Shown here: piece by piece, positions 16,866-25,718 of the stretch
How the letters are laid out: each line of letters begins with the position of its first letter
Numbering within the stretch: the first letter of the stretch is position 1
Origin: Anatilimnocola aggregata
GTDB lineage: Bacteria > Planctomycetota > Planctomycetia > Pirellulales > Pirellulaceae
NCBI RefSeq assembly: GCF_007747655.1
Contig: NZ_CP036274.1
Coordinates: forward strand, 6,138,001-6,202,000
DNA: 64,000 nt
Direction of reading: 5' to 3'
The notes under the pieces: model-generated
Seen by the model: the letters and a program-made list of their open reading frames with translations, nothing else
Database searches by the model: none
Told to the model about the DNA's origin: nothing
Made by a program: the position numbers and the translations under genes

Positions 16866-18248
16866 ATGAAAACTCTCATCAAGAACGGCCGCATCGTTAC
16901 TGCCACCGACGACTATTTCGCCGATGTGCTCATCGATGGCGAAACGGTGAACTGCATTGGGAAGAACCTCCCCGTGCAGGCCGACAAAGTGCTGGATGCC
17001 GCGGGCAAACTAGTGATCCCCGGTGCGATCGACCCGCACGTGCACATGGAGTTGCCCTTCGGGGGCACGGTCTCATCCGATGATTTTCGCAGCGGCACCC
17101 TCGCGGCTGCACACGGCGGGACGACGACGATCATCGACTTCGCGATTCAATACAAAGGCAAAACCTTCGCGCAAACCATTGACGAATGGGATGCGAAAAG
17201 TGAAGGAAAATGTGCCATCGACTATAGCTATCACCTGGCAATCACCGAATACGAGCCGCGGCATCAGCCCGAATTCAAAAAGATCATCGACGCCGGCATC
17301 ACGACGTTTAAACTGTTCATGGCGTACCCCGGCGTTTTCATGATCGATGACCAGACGATGTTCCGCGTCATGCAATCGGCGGGCGAAGCGGGCGGGCTCA
17401 CGCTCGTGCATGCCGAGAACGGCGATGCGATCACCCAACTCATCAACAATCTGCTGGCGCAAGGTAAAGTCGAGCCCAAGTACCACGCCCAGTCTCGTCC
17501 GCCCACAATGCAGGCCGATGGCGTGGCCCGCGCGGTTCGCGTGGCCGAGGTTGCCAAGGCACCGGTGTTCATTGTTCATGTCAGCTGCGAAGCGGCGATG
17601 AAAGAACTGCAACGCTCGCGCGATGAAGGGCATCCTGCTTACGGCGAGACCTGCACGCAGTATCTGTTTCTCGACGAGACCTATTACGACAAGCCGAATT
17701 TCGAAGGGGCAAAGTACGTCTTCACTCCGCCGCTCGTTGCGAAAGAGAATATCGAGCCGCTCTGGAAAGGGCTGAAGCTTGGTTACTTGCAGGAAGTATC
17801 GACCGATCACTGTCCCTTCAATTTCAAAGGGCAAAAGGAACTAGGTCGAGGCGACTTCACGAAGATTCCCAACGGTGGGCCCGGTGTCGAAGACCGACTG
17901 TCGATTGTGTACGACGGCGCGGTGGTGAAGCGCGGCTTCAGCTTGAATAAGTGGGTCGAGATCACTTCCACCGCCAGCGCCAAAATGTTCGGCATGTTCC
18001 CCAAGAAAGGGACGATCGCGGTCGGTTCCGATGCCGATATTGTGATCTTCGATCCCCACCTCGAACGAACCATCAGCGCGAAAACGCACCATATGAATTG
18101 CGACTACAGCCTGTTCGAAGGTTGGAAGATCAAGGGTTCGCCAGAAACGGTCCTTTCTCGCGGTAAGGTAATCATCGACAACGGCCAGTATGTCGGCCGG
18201 GCCGGCGACGGTAAGTTTCTCAAGCGTGGCGCGTGCGCAGTGATGTGA
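16866..18248 (+). CDS. hydA: Dihydropyrimidinase / D-hydantoinase
   Basis: The 460-residue cyclic amidohydrolase carries a complete binuclear metal site: His58 and His60 in DPHVH, the carboxylated Lys149 in FKLFMAYPG, His182 in HAEN, His238 in HVSCEA and Asp314 in STDHCPF. It opens the ring of 5,6-dihydrouracil or dihydrothymine to N-carbamoyl-beta-amino acids in the cytoplasm. The length and motifs are those of true dihydropyrimidinases. It lies 19 bases before the NCS1 transporter gene. Confidence 0.95.
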   Translation: MKTLIKNGRIVTATDDYFADVLIDGETVNCIGKNLPVQADKVLDAAGKLVIPGAIDPHVHMELPFGGTVSSDDFRSGTLAAAHGGTTTIIDFAIQYKGKTFAQTIDEWDAKSEGKCAIDYSYHLAITEYEPRHQPEFKKIIDAGITTFKLFMAYPGVFMIDDQTMFRVMQSAGEAGGLTLVHAENGDAITQLINNLLAQGKVEPKYHAQSRPPTMQADGVARAVRVAEVAKAPVFIVHVSCEAAMKELQRSRDEGHPAYGETCTQYLFLDETYYDKPNFEGAKYVFTPPLVAKENIEPLWKGLKLGYLQEVSTDHCPFNFKGQKELGRGDFTKIPNGGPGVEDRLSIVYDGAVVKRGFSLNKWVEITSTASAKMFGMFPKKGTIAVGSDADIVIFDPHLERTISAKTHHMNCDYSLFEGWKIKGSPETVLSRGKVIIDNGQYVGRAGDGKFLKRGACAVM

Positions 18249-18267
18249 GCGATTCGAAAAGAGCAGC

Positions 18268-19788
18268 ATGACGAAGACCAATACCAAGAGTTCTCAATCC
18301 AGCAGCGCCGACTTCGTCGAACTGCACGACGACATGTCGTCTTCTCCACTCTGGAATGCCGATCTGGCCCCCACCACGCTGGCCCAGCGAACGTGGTCGA
18401 CTTGGCACATCGTCGCGCTGTGGATCGGCATGAGCGTCGTCATCAGCACGTACACTCTCGCTGGCGGCATGATCGAAGCGGGGATGACCTGGTGGCAGGC
18501 AATGGTCACCATTCTGCTCGGCAATACAATCGTGCTGATTCCGATGTGCCTCAACGCTCACGCGGGTACCAAGTACGGAGTTTCGTTTCCCGTACTGTTG
18601 CGAGCTTCGTTTGGCACGGTCGGCGCGAACGTCCCGGCCATGCTGCGTGCGATTGTGGCTTGCGGCTGGTTTGGCATTCAAACCTGGCTGGGCGCAGGCG
18701 CAATCGATGTCCTCTTCGGCATGATCTTGCCTGGCTGGAAGTCGCTGGCGACGTCGATTGGCGGTGTGGAACTCCACACCTGGCTGGCGTTCTTTCTCTT
18801 CTGGGGAGTGCAGGTTTATTTCATCGTGGTGGGACTCGAAGGAATCAAGCATCTGGAAAGTTGGGGCTCACCACTGTTGCTGCTGGGTGGACTAATGCTT
18901 CTCGGCTGGTGTGTGAACAAAGCGGGTGGAATGGGACCGGTCTTAGAAGGGTCGGTCGACCTGCAAAAAGTGAAAAACAACTTCTGGTCCATCTTTCCCG
19001 CCTTCCTCACCGGGGCGGTTGGCTATTGGGCGACACTTTCGACCAACATCCCCGACTTCACGCGTTACGCCAGGTCACAGCGCTCACAAATGCTGGGGCA
19101 GGCTCTGGGACTCCCCACCACCATGACGTTGTTTGCCTTCATCGGCGTGGCCGTTACCAGCGCCACGCTAAGGATCTATGGCGAGCCGATTTCCGATCCG
19201 ATCAAGCTGATGGCCCGCTTCGACAATGTCTACGTCGTGCTGTTTGCCACGGTCGTGGTGTTCGTCGCGCAACTCACAACCAACATGGCGGCCAATGTTG
19301 TCTCACCCAGCAATGACTTCTCGAACCTCAATCCCAAATTGATTAGCTACGTCACCGGCGGGTTAATCACCGCGGTCATTGGCATTGTGATGATGCCTTG
19401 GAAGATCATGCAATCGGCCGGCGACTATGTGTTCATCTGGCTGGTGGGTTATTCTGGATTAATGGGTGCCATCGGTGGAATCATGATCTGCGATTACTGG
19501 GTGCTGCGGCGACAACAGTTGGATTTGCGACAACTGTTCGAACCGGCCGGCAAATATTCGTACACAGGCGGAGTCAACTGGCGGGCGATGGCCGCACTCG
19601 CGATCGGCATTGCACCTTGCGTGCCTGGTTTTCTCGATGCCGCCTCGGGCAGTCGCATCGCCGCGCCTGAGTTTTTTAAAGTGCTGTACACCTACGCGTG
19701 GTTCGTCACGTTTGCGATTGGCTTCGTTTTGTACTGGCTGCTGATGTTGGGGCACCCCACCTTGCGGCCTGCTATTGAGGAAAGGTGA
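18268..19788 (+). CDS. NCS1-family nucleobase/hydantoin permease
   Basis: The 506-residue integral membrane protein has about 12 hydrophobic helices after a hydrophilic N-terminal region. It carries the NCS1 motif around NADLAPTTLAQRTW (about residues 30-45) that precedes helix 1. Relatives import uracil, cytosine, allantoin or hydantoins with Na+ or H+. Its place between dihydropyrimidinase and the PreA-like gene suggests uptake of uracil, thymine or cytosine. The downstream gene begins within or just after its 3' end. Confidence 0.92.
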   Translation: MTKTNTKSSQSSSADFVELHDDMSSSPLWNADLAPTTLAQRTWSTWHIVALWIGMSVVISTYTLAGGMIEAGMTWWQAMVTILLGNTIVLIPMCLNAHAGTKYGVSFPVLLRASFGTVGANVPAMLRAIVACGWFGIQTWLGAGAIDVLFGMILPGWKSLATSIGGVELHTWLAFFLFWGVQVYFIVVGLEGIKHLESWGSPLLLLGGLMLLGWCVNKAGGMGPVLEGSVDLQKVKNNFWSIFPAFLTGAVGYWATLSTNIPDFTRYARSQRSQMLGQALGLPTTMTLFAFIGVAVTSATLRIYGEPISDPIKLMARFDNVYVVLFATVVVFVAQLTTNMAANVVSPSNDFSNLNPKLISYVTGGLITAVIGIVMMPWKIMQSAGDYVFIWLVGYSGLMGAIGGIMICDYWVLRRQQLDLRQLFEPAGKYSYTGGVNWRAMAALAIGIAPCVPGFLDAASGSRIAAPEFFKVLYTYAWFVTFAIGFVLYWLLMLGHPTLRPAIEER

Positions 19789-19813
19789 TGCGCTCGACGC
19801 GCGTCAATCGATC

Positions 19814-20938
19814 ATGCCCACACTCGCTACCACTGTTGACGGCCTGAAACTTCCCAATCCGTTTGTTATCGGTTCTGGTCCACCGGGCACCAATGCGAAT
19901 GTCATCGGCAAAGCGCTCGACGAAGGTTGGGGTGCCGTCATCGCCAAGACGATCTCCCTCGAATCCACCAAGGTCGTCAATGTTCAGCCACGTTACGCCC
20001 GGCTGCGGTCAGCCAGTAGCGAAATCATCGGCTGGCAGAACATCGAGTTGATATCCGATCGACCCTTCGACGTCTGGCTCGACGAATTCAAGCGACTGAA
20101 AGACAAATATCCCGACGGCGTGGTGATCGCCTCCATCATGGAGGAATACAACAAAGACCGTTGGTGCGAAATTGTCGAACGGACCCAAGCTACCGGCGTG
20201 GCGGGCTTCGAACTTAACTTCTCCTGTCCACACGGTCTGCCCGAACGAAAGATGGGCTCGGCGATGGGGCAGGACTGCGCACTGATGGAAGAAGTCTGCC
20301 GCTGGGTAATGAGTGTGGCGAAGATTCCCGTCTGGGCGAAACTCACGCCGAACATCACCCACATCGATGAAACGGCCATCGCAGCGCTGAAAGGTGGTTG
20401 CCACGGGGTGAGCGCAATTAACACCATTCTTTCGGTCACCAGCGTCGATCTCGAAACGCTTCGCCCCGAACCAACCGTCGAGGGGTACAGCACGCCGGGG
20501 GGCTATAGTTGTATCGCCGTCAAACCAATCGCCTTACGCATGGTGAAGGAATGCGCCGAAGCAATCCGCCACCAATTTCCCGGTCGCAGCTTGAGCGGCA
20601 TCGGCGGCATTGAGACGGGTGCCGACGCTGCCCAGTTTATTCTGCTGGGGGCCGATACGGTGCAGGTTTGCACGGGGGTCATGAAGGTGGGCTACGACTG
20701 CGTGGCGAAAATGAAAGACGATCTGCTCGCCTTCATGGCGCGTCACAAGTTCGAAACCATCAGCGACTTCAAGGGACACAGTCTGCAATATTTCACTACG
20801 CACTCCGACCTGGTCAAGCGACAAGCCGAAGCCCGTGCGGCCGCCAAAGCGGCTAAAGCCAGCGGAGTGGTTACCAAAGACACCGAGTGGCAAGGCGATG
20901 CCTTCGTCCGCCAAAGCGATGCCCTGGCGCGCAATTAA
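19814..20938 (+). CDS. preA: PreA-like dihydropyrimidine dehydrogenase, lacking the ferredoxin tail
   Basis: The FMN TIM-barrel domain is clear: LPNPFVIGSGPPGT near the N-terminus and the active-site segment NFSCPHG with Ser137, Cys138 and His140. These correspond to the catalytic Ser, Cys and His of mammalian DPD. E. coli PreA continues into a segment binding two 4Fe-4S clusters. Here the C-terminal 60 or so residues are an Ala/Lys-rich helix with no cysteines. No preT-like flavoprotein gene is adjacent. I chose ATG 19814 because the family usually starts a few residues before this core. ATG 19775 is an alternative with a better ribosome site (GAGGAAAGG) and would overlap the permease gene by 14 bases. 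The predicted reaction is uracil/thymine to the dihydro form. Confidence 0.85.
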   Translation: MPTLATTVDGLKLPNPFVIGSGPPGTNANVIGKALDEGWGAVIAKTISLESTKVVNVQPRYARLRSASSEIIGWQNIELISDRPFDVWLDEFKRLKDKYPDGVVIASIMEEYNKDRWCEIVERTQATGVAGFELNFSCPHGLPERKMGSAMGQDCALMEEVCRWVMSVAKIPVWAKLTPNITHIDETAIAALKGGCHGVSAINTILSVTSVDLETLRPEPTVEGYSTPGGYSCIAVKPIALRMVKECAEAIRHQFPGRSLSGIGGIETGADAAQFILLGADTVQVCTGVMKVGYDCVAKMKDDLLAFMARHKFETISDFKGHSLQYFTTHSDLVKRQAEARAAAKAAKASGVVTKDTEWQGDAFVRQSDALARN

Positions 20939-21080
20939 GACCCTAGTCTTACCGCCCATCAGATCTTTTGAATCTTATGATTTCGCTCCTTGACGCATCC
21001 GCTGGACCACGAGGAGTTGCAAGAGGCAGATTCTTCACCACCGCATTTTGGTATAAATGCCGTCCAAAGGAGACCTGCAT

Positions 21081-21800
21081 ATGGATACTGGTAAACGTTG
21101 CGCGGCGGAGTTCATTGGTACGTTCTGGCTCGTATTCGGAGGCTGTGGCAGCGCTGTCTTGTCGGCTGCCTTCCCTGAGGTTGGCATCGGACTGCTGGGT
21201 GTGGCCTTCGCGTTCGGGTTAACGGTCCTCACCATGGCCTATGCCATTGGTCATGTCTCGGGCTGTCATCTCAATCCCGCGGTTTCGGTTGGGCTGGTGA
21301 CGGGCGGTCGCTTTCCAATTGCGGACCTCGCCCCCTACATCATCGCTCAGGTTCTGGGCGGCATTGCCGGCGCCGGCGTGCTCTATGTGATTGCTTCGGG
21401 CAAAGCGGGCTTCAGTCTGGCGGGGGGCTTCGCCTCGAATGGCTACGCCGAGCATTCGCCGGGTGGCTATTCAATGGTCGCGGCCCTGGTCGCCGAGTTC
21501 GTCCTCACCTTTATGTTTCTATTCATCATTCTGGGATCGACCGACAAGCGAGCCCCGAGTGGTTTCGCTCCCATCGCGATTGGCCTTGGTTTGACCCTCA
21601 TTCACTTGATTGGCATTCCGGTCACAAACCTCTCGGTGAATCCTGCTCGTTCCACAGGACCGGCTGTGTTCGTTGGCGGTTGGGCTCTCGCGCAGCTTTG
21701 GCTGTTCTGGGTTGCCCCCATCGCGGGTGCTGCTGTCGCCGGCATTGTCTACCGCGCAGTTTTCGCGGCCAAACCGGTGGAACCAGCCAAGACAAAATGA
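21081..21800 (+). CDS. Aquaporin (AqpZ-like)
   Basis: The 239-residue MIP-family channel has six helices and the two half-helix motifs HLNPAVS and VNPARS. The start at 21081 is supported by an AAAGGAG ribosome site about 10 bases upstream. The compact length and absence of the aspartate after the second NPA box, which is typical of GlpF, favour a water channel over a glycerol facilitator. It follows the pyrimidine cluster by 142 bases and is probably a separate unit. Confidence 0.92.
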   Translation: MDTGKRCAAEFIGTFWLVFGGCGSAVLSAAFPEVGIGLLGVAFAFGLTVLTMAYAIGHVSGCHLNPAVSVGLVTGGRFPIADLAPYIIAQVLGGIAGAGVLYVIASGKAGFSLAGGFASNGYAEHSPGGYSMVAALVAEFVLTFMFLFIILGSTDKRAPSGFAPIAIGLGLTLIHLIGIPVTNLSVNPARSTGPAVFVGGWALAQLWLFWVAPIAGAAVAGIVYRAVFAAKPVEPAKTK

Positions 21801-21825
21801 TTCTCAGACAAGATGCCAGTCCCTC

Positions 21826-22299
21826 ATGGAATGCAACATTCGCCTCTTCAGGCCCGACGATGTCGATGTTCTGCGTCAGTTGACGGTGGAGGCGTTCGCT
21901 GGTGTTTCACTGGAACAGAACATCGAAGATGCGCTCGGGCTGCTAAATGGCCACGACTGGAAATGGCGCAAGGCACGCCACGTCGATGAAGATGTGAAGG
22001 CGAATGCAGCCGGGATCTTCGTGGCGGAAACGCTGACCGGTGTCGTGGGCTACATTTCGACAGTGGTCGATCGGGCTGCTGGCAAAGGGCGGATTCCAAA
22101 TCTCGTAGTGGCCGCCGAGCTGCGCGGCCAAGGCTTGGGCCGTCAGCTGATCGAACATGCCTTGGATTACTTTCGCGAAGAAGGGCTGGAGTACGCCACG
22201 ATCGAGACGATGGCCCAGAACGAAATTGGCAACCATCTGTATCGTGCTTGTGGATTTGCGGAAGTCGCGCGGCAGGTCCATTTCGCCCGCCGACTTTGA
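21826..22299 (+). CDS. GNAT-family N-acetyltransferase
   Basis: The 157-residue protein fits a single GNAT domain. Motif A appears as VVAAELRGQGLGRQLIEHAL (about residues 90-110), with the RGQGLG pyrophosphate-binding loop for acetyl-CoA. The substrate is unknown. The start at 21826 avoids a long overlap with the aquaporin gene, from which it is separated by 25 bases, so co-transcription is likely. It converges with the fusion gene on the minus strand. Confidence 0.85.
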   Translation: MECNIRLFRPDDVDVLRQLTVEAFAGVSLEQNIEDALGLLNGHDWKWRKARHVDEDVKANAAGIFVAETLTGVVGYISTVVDRAAGKGRIPNLVVAAELRGQGLGRQLIEHALDYFREEGLEYATIETMAQNEIGNHLYRACGFAEVARQVHFARRL

Positions 22300-22327
22300 A
22301 CGTGAACGGAGTCTTATTTCGTCAGCA

Positions 22328-25300
22328 TTACTTCGCCATTGGCTTTAGCCACAAACGCTGCTTCGTAACTTCAGTCACCTTCGCACGCGAATAGACGAGC
22401 GGAAAATACTCGCCGCGCGACCACGGTTCTGCCAGGTCGTTGTAGTGAGCGCTTCCCGGTTGCCCCGATTGTCCCGGCGCACTTGTCGCCAATCCGCGAT
22501 CCCAATCTGCCAGGTCGAACAGCTGCCGATAACTGGCTCCGTGAATCTGTTGGAAGTGATCGTCGTAACGCGTGTTATTGGGAGTATTCCCTTCGCCGGG
22601 CCGCTCGAAAGGACCGACGTTGAGCGCCCGCGCATTCACAACTCCCAGTGAGGCCAGCGGATGGCGAAAAGTAACCTGGTGCAGCGCACCCCAGCGTGCT
22701 TGCTGCGCGGTTGGCAGTTGCTTCCATTTTGCTACCGCGCGCTGAAACGACTCGCGCACAATTGCATCCCGCTGTTCCTTTGCGTCTGCTCCCAGCCAAC
22801 GAGAATCGCACTGTTCGAGCGCGGCAATCACGGTCTCGATTCCGGCGAGCGAGTTCAGCAGCTTGACGTGTTCTGGGGGAACATGCCGCTGGAACAGCGC
22901 GGCCTGCAATTCCTTTTGCCACAGCGCATAGAGCGCGCCAGCGGGGGAATCCACCGAAAGGTGCCCGTCCCAGTCAGTCAGCAAGCGGGCCACTTCCGCC
23001 TCTTCGGCATTGGCACCAACGTCGCGCAGCAGTTTCGCGAGCGCTTGGGCTGGTAACGACACACTGTCTTGTTGCAAGCTGCGAAACTCGCCAAGTTCCC
23101 ATTGGTCCTTCGAAGTCAGCCGGTTGTGCAGTCGCTGGAAGCGATAGCGAGGTGTGAACTCATAGCCGACAACGTGTGGATAATCGGCGGGCACGATATT
23201 GTGGTTGGCGGTCAGCAGGGCCCCTTCAGGCGGATTGAACCGCCGTGGATGCTCAGCCGGCGGCAGGAAACCCGACCAATCGAATTCGGCCTTGCCCGGC
23301 ACTGGCAGCAAACCCGAATGAGCATGTCCTTTCGCGCCGCGTAGCGGATAGTGAGCCGCCGCGACCCAGCCGATGTTGCCATCGACATCGGCATAAACGA
23401 AATTCAACCCCGGCACATGCCAGGCTCCCAGCGCGCGGCGAAACTGTTCCTGATTCTGCGCTCGCGCGACGCCCAATGACGCCAGGTACGCAGCGCCACC
23501 CGGTTCACTGCCGCTCCACTGCAGGGCATAAGCACGATTCCGCTCGCGATCGATGTGCAGAATCGGACCATGCCGCGAATGCTTGATGCTGACCTTCGTC
23601 GGGTTCGGCATTCCTTTGACGACAATCTGTTCCTCGTAAGTGGCGAACGTTTGAAATCCATCAAGCGCTGCATATTGATCCGCATTGGCGGGATTCAATT
23701 CCTCCACGACGATGTCGGCCGTATCGGCCCCGATGATAGTAAATCCCCAGGCAATCCGTTCGTTGTGTCCGATTGCTACTCCCGGCAAACCTGGCTCACC
23801 CGCGCCAATCACATTCCAGCCCGGCGCATGCAGATGGACGACGTAACGAAGCGAGGGCAGAGCAATCGCGCGGTGCGGATCAGACGCCAGCAGCGGCTTG
23901 CCCGAGCGAGAGCGAGCGCCGGAGACAACCCAGTTGTTGCTTTCGCTCTTGGCTGGCGTAAACGACAGCGACTTCGTGAGCGCTTCGTAACCGTGCAGAA
24001 GCTTTTCAGGAAACGCTTTGGCATCTGCTGGCGAAAGATGAAGTTGATAGTTAGTGGCGGGATCAACAGGCGCTAGCCAACGAGCTTTTTCGTCGCCAAC
24101 CAGTTGAATCAATTTGAGCCGCTGAACTTCGTTGCGAAAATTCTGCGACATGTAGATGCCCGACGAACGGCCGAGAATATCTGCCGGTTGCCACTTCTTG
24201 GGGCGATAGCCCAACTGGCGAAATTCGACGGGGAGTCGATCGCCGCACTGATCGATATAGGCATTGATGCCCCGCGTGAACGCCGTGGCAATGGCCTGGG
24301 TATCGGGCGAATAGCTCAGCCATTCGCGTTCCATATCGCCCCGATAGCGAATGAGCCGGGCAAATTTGTCGGCCTCGATGGCACTCGGCCCCATGACTTC
24401 GGCCAGTTCACCGACCCCTTGCCGCCGCCACAGATCGATTTGAAACAAGCGGTCTTGCGCCACGACATAGCCTTGCGCAAAGAACAGATCGTGCGAGTTT
24501 TTGGCATAGATATGCGGAACGCCCCACTGGTCGCGAGCGATCTCGACGGGCTGCTCCAGTCCCGCGAGGGTCATCTCTCCCTGCGTTTGCGAGAGCACCT
24601 CTCGTTGGGCCACGGCCGCGAATTCTGAGAGCGTGGTTAAGAGCCGCGCGGGATCGTCGGCCGAAAGTGAATCGGGCCGATGTGCCAGCAGTGCCGTCAC
24701 TTCTTCTGTCTGGCCAGTGGTTCCATTCAAATGCAACTGCGCCTTCGCCTTCCGGACTCGCGCGACGAGTGTTTCATCTGTCAACCAGCGGGGCCACAGG
24801 CGAATCATCTCGACTCCGGCTTGTGCATAGGCCTCGATTTCGTCGGGCTTGGCGATCAATCCCAGCTGACGCGCTTTCGGCAACAGCTTGCGGAACTGCT
24901 GAGCCTGTTCGACGCTGCGCACACCGACGATGATGCGAGCTTCTTCGCCATGACTGCGAATTGCCGCTGCCACAAGTTCTGCGTACTCATCGCCCGACTC
25001 TTTCAGATCGAGCAGCACGTCAATCTGACCACGGCAAACGACGAGCGCCTCTTCGAGCGTGGGAATGCGTTCCCCTTTGAATTCGACAGCAAACCAGGAA
25101 CCGGCATCGAGTGCCTTTAATTCCGCAAGGGTCTTCACGCTAATCAGCCCCTTGGAATTGGTCGTGCGTTCCAACTGCGCATCGTGCCGCAGAACCAGGC
25201 GTTTGTCCTTAGAAAGTCGCACATCGACTTCCACTGCGGTTGCCCCGACCTCAATCGCCCGCCGCGTGCTGGCGAGCGTATTCTCTGGGCGGTCGCTACT

Positions 25301-25438
25301 CGAACCACGATGGGCGACCAGTTGCTTCACCGCCAGAGCGGCGGCCACTTCGGCCGGCAGTGTTTGCTGTGCGGCAAGGGGCGCAACTAGAGCCACTACC
25401 AGCAGAGACGCGAATAGAGGGCGAACCATTGCAGCCAT
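22328..25438 (-). CDS. Fusion: glycerophosphodiester phosphodiesterase plus penicillin-acylase-family Ntn hydrolase
   Basis: The 1036-residue product begins with a signal peptide (about residues 1-24, ending APLAAQ). Residues about 38-290 form a GDPD domain with the HRG (43-45) and PENT (51-54) motifs, a VEVDVRLSKD metal motif and a later DLKE. From about 310 the penicillin-acylase fold begins (WGVPHIYA, AQGYVVAQDR). The autocatalytic Ser500 in SNNW marks the beta-chain start. The ATG at 25438 has GCGGAGT 8 bases upstream; a longer frame to 25660 lacks signal character. The protein is expected to be exported. Substrates could be glycerophosphodiesters and an N-acyl amide such as acyl-homoserine lactone or an N-acyl-ethanolamine lipid. 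The pairing in one chain is unusual. Confidence 0.88.
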   Translation of the reverse strand: MAAMVRPLFASLLVVALVAPLAAQQTLPAEVAAALAVKQLVAHRGSSSDRPENTLASTRRAIEVGATAVEVDVRLSKDKRLVLRHDAQLERTTNSKGLISVKTLAELKALDAGSWFAVEFKGERIPTLEEALVVCRGQIDVLLDLKESGDEYAELVAAAIRSHGEEARIIVGVRSVEQAQQFRKLLPKARQLGLIAKPDEIEAYAQAGVEMIRLWPRWLTDETLVARVRKAKAQLHLNGTTGQTEEVTALLAHRPDSLSADDPARLLTTLSEFAAVAQREVLSQTQGEMTLAGLEQPVEIARDQWGVPHIYAKNSHDLFFAQGYVVAQDRLFQIDLWRRQGVGELAEVMGPSAIEADKFARLIRYRGDMEREWLSYSPDTQAIATAFTRGINAYIDQCGDRLPVEFRQLGYRPKKWQPADILGRSSGIYMSQNFRNEVQRLKLIQLVGDEKARWLAPVDPATNYQLHLSPADAKAFPEKLLHGYEALTKSLSFTPAKSESNNWVVSGARSRSGKPLLASDPHRAIALPSLRYVVHLHAPGWNVIGAGEPGLPGVAIGHNERIAWGFTIIGADTADIVVEELNPANADQYAALDGFQTFATYEEQIVVKGMPNPTKVSIKHSRHGPILHIDRERNRAYALQWSGSEPGGAAYLASLGVARAQNQEQFRRALGAWHVPGLNFVYADVDGNIGWVAAAHYPLRGAKGHAHSGLLPVPGKAEFDWSGFLPPAEHPRRFNPPEGALLTANHNIVPADYPHVVGYEFTPRYRFQRLHNRLTSKDQWELGEFRSLQQDSVSLPAQALAKLLRDVGANAEEAEVARLLTDWDGHLSVDSPAGALYALWQKELQAALFQRHVPPEHVKLLNSLAGIETVIAALEQCDSRWLGADAKEQRDAIVRESFQRAVAKWKQLPTAQQARWGALHQVTFRHPLASLGVVNARALNVGPFERPGEGNTPNNTRYDDHFQQIHGASYRQLFDLADWDRGLATSAPGQSGQPGSAHYNDLAEPWSRGEYFPLVYSRAKVTEVTKQRLWLKPMAK

Positions 25439-25718
25439 GAAGCTCACTCCGCAAAGCAGTCGAACTTGTTTGAAAGCGCTCCGATTGTAACTGCTTCGCG
25501 CGGCAGCGTGACTGTTGGGCACATCGGTGCCAGGCAACTGGTGCTGGAATCCGTCATCCACCACCGCGCTAAACGTTCGCCTGGACGGGTGATAATCTTT
25601 GACACGGAGCGTTTTGGTGCAGACAATTGTCTGGTCAACGAAAAGTGTTATGGACGGCATAGGTCGAACGGGGTGTTTTCGACCCGGTTGCTGCGATTTC
25701 GAACAACGGAGCTCGAGC

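Noticed and set aside
19775-20938. Idea that the PreA-like protein has lost its catalytic cysteine
   Set aside because: The loop MGSAMGQDC differs from mammalian MGLACGQDP, but the catalytic Cys is in the upstream SCPHG segment, which is intact.
22328-25438. GDPD/acylase fusion as an artefact of two adjacent genes
   Set aside because: The frame is uninterrupted, there is one signal peptide at the GDPD end, and no internal start with ribosome site or second signal precedes the acylase part. Read data would still be needed to exclude an indel.
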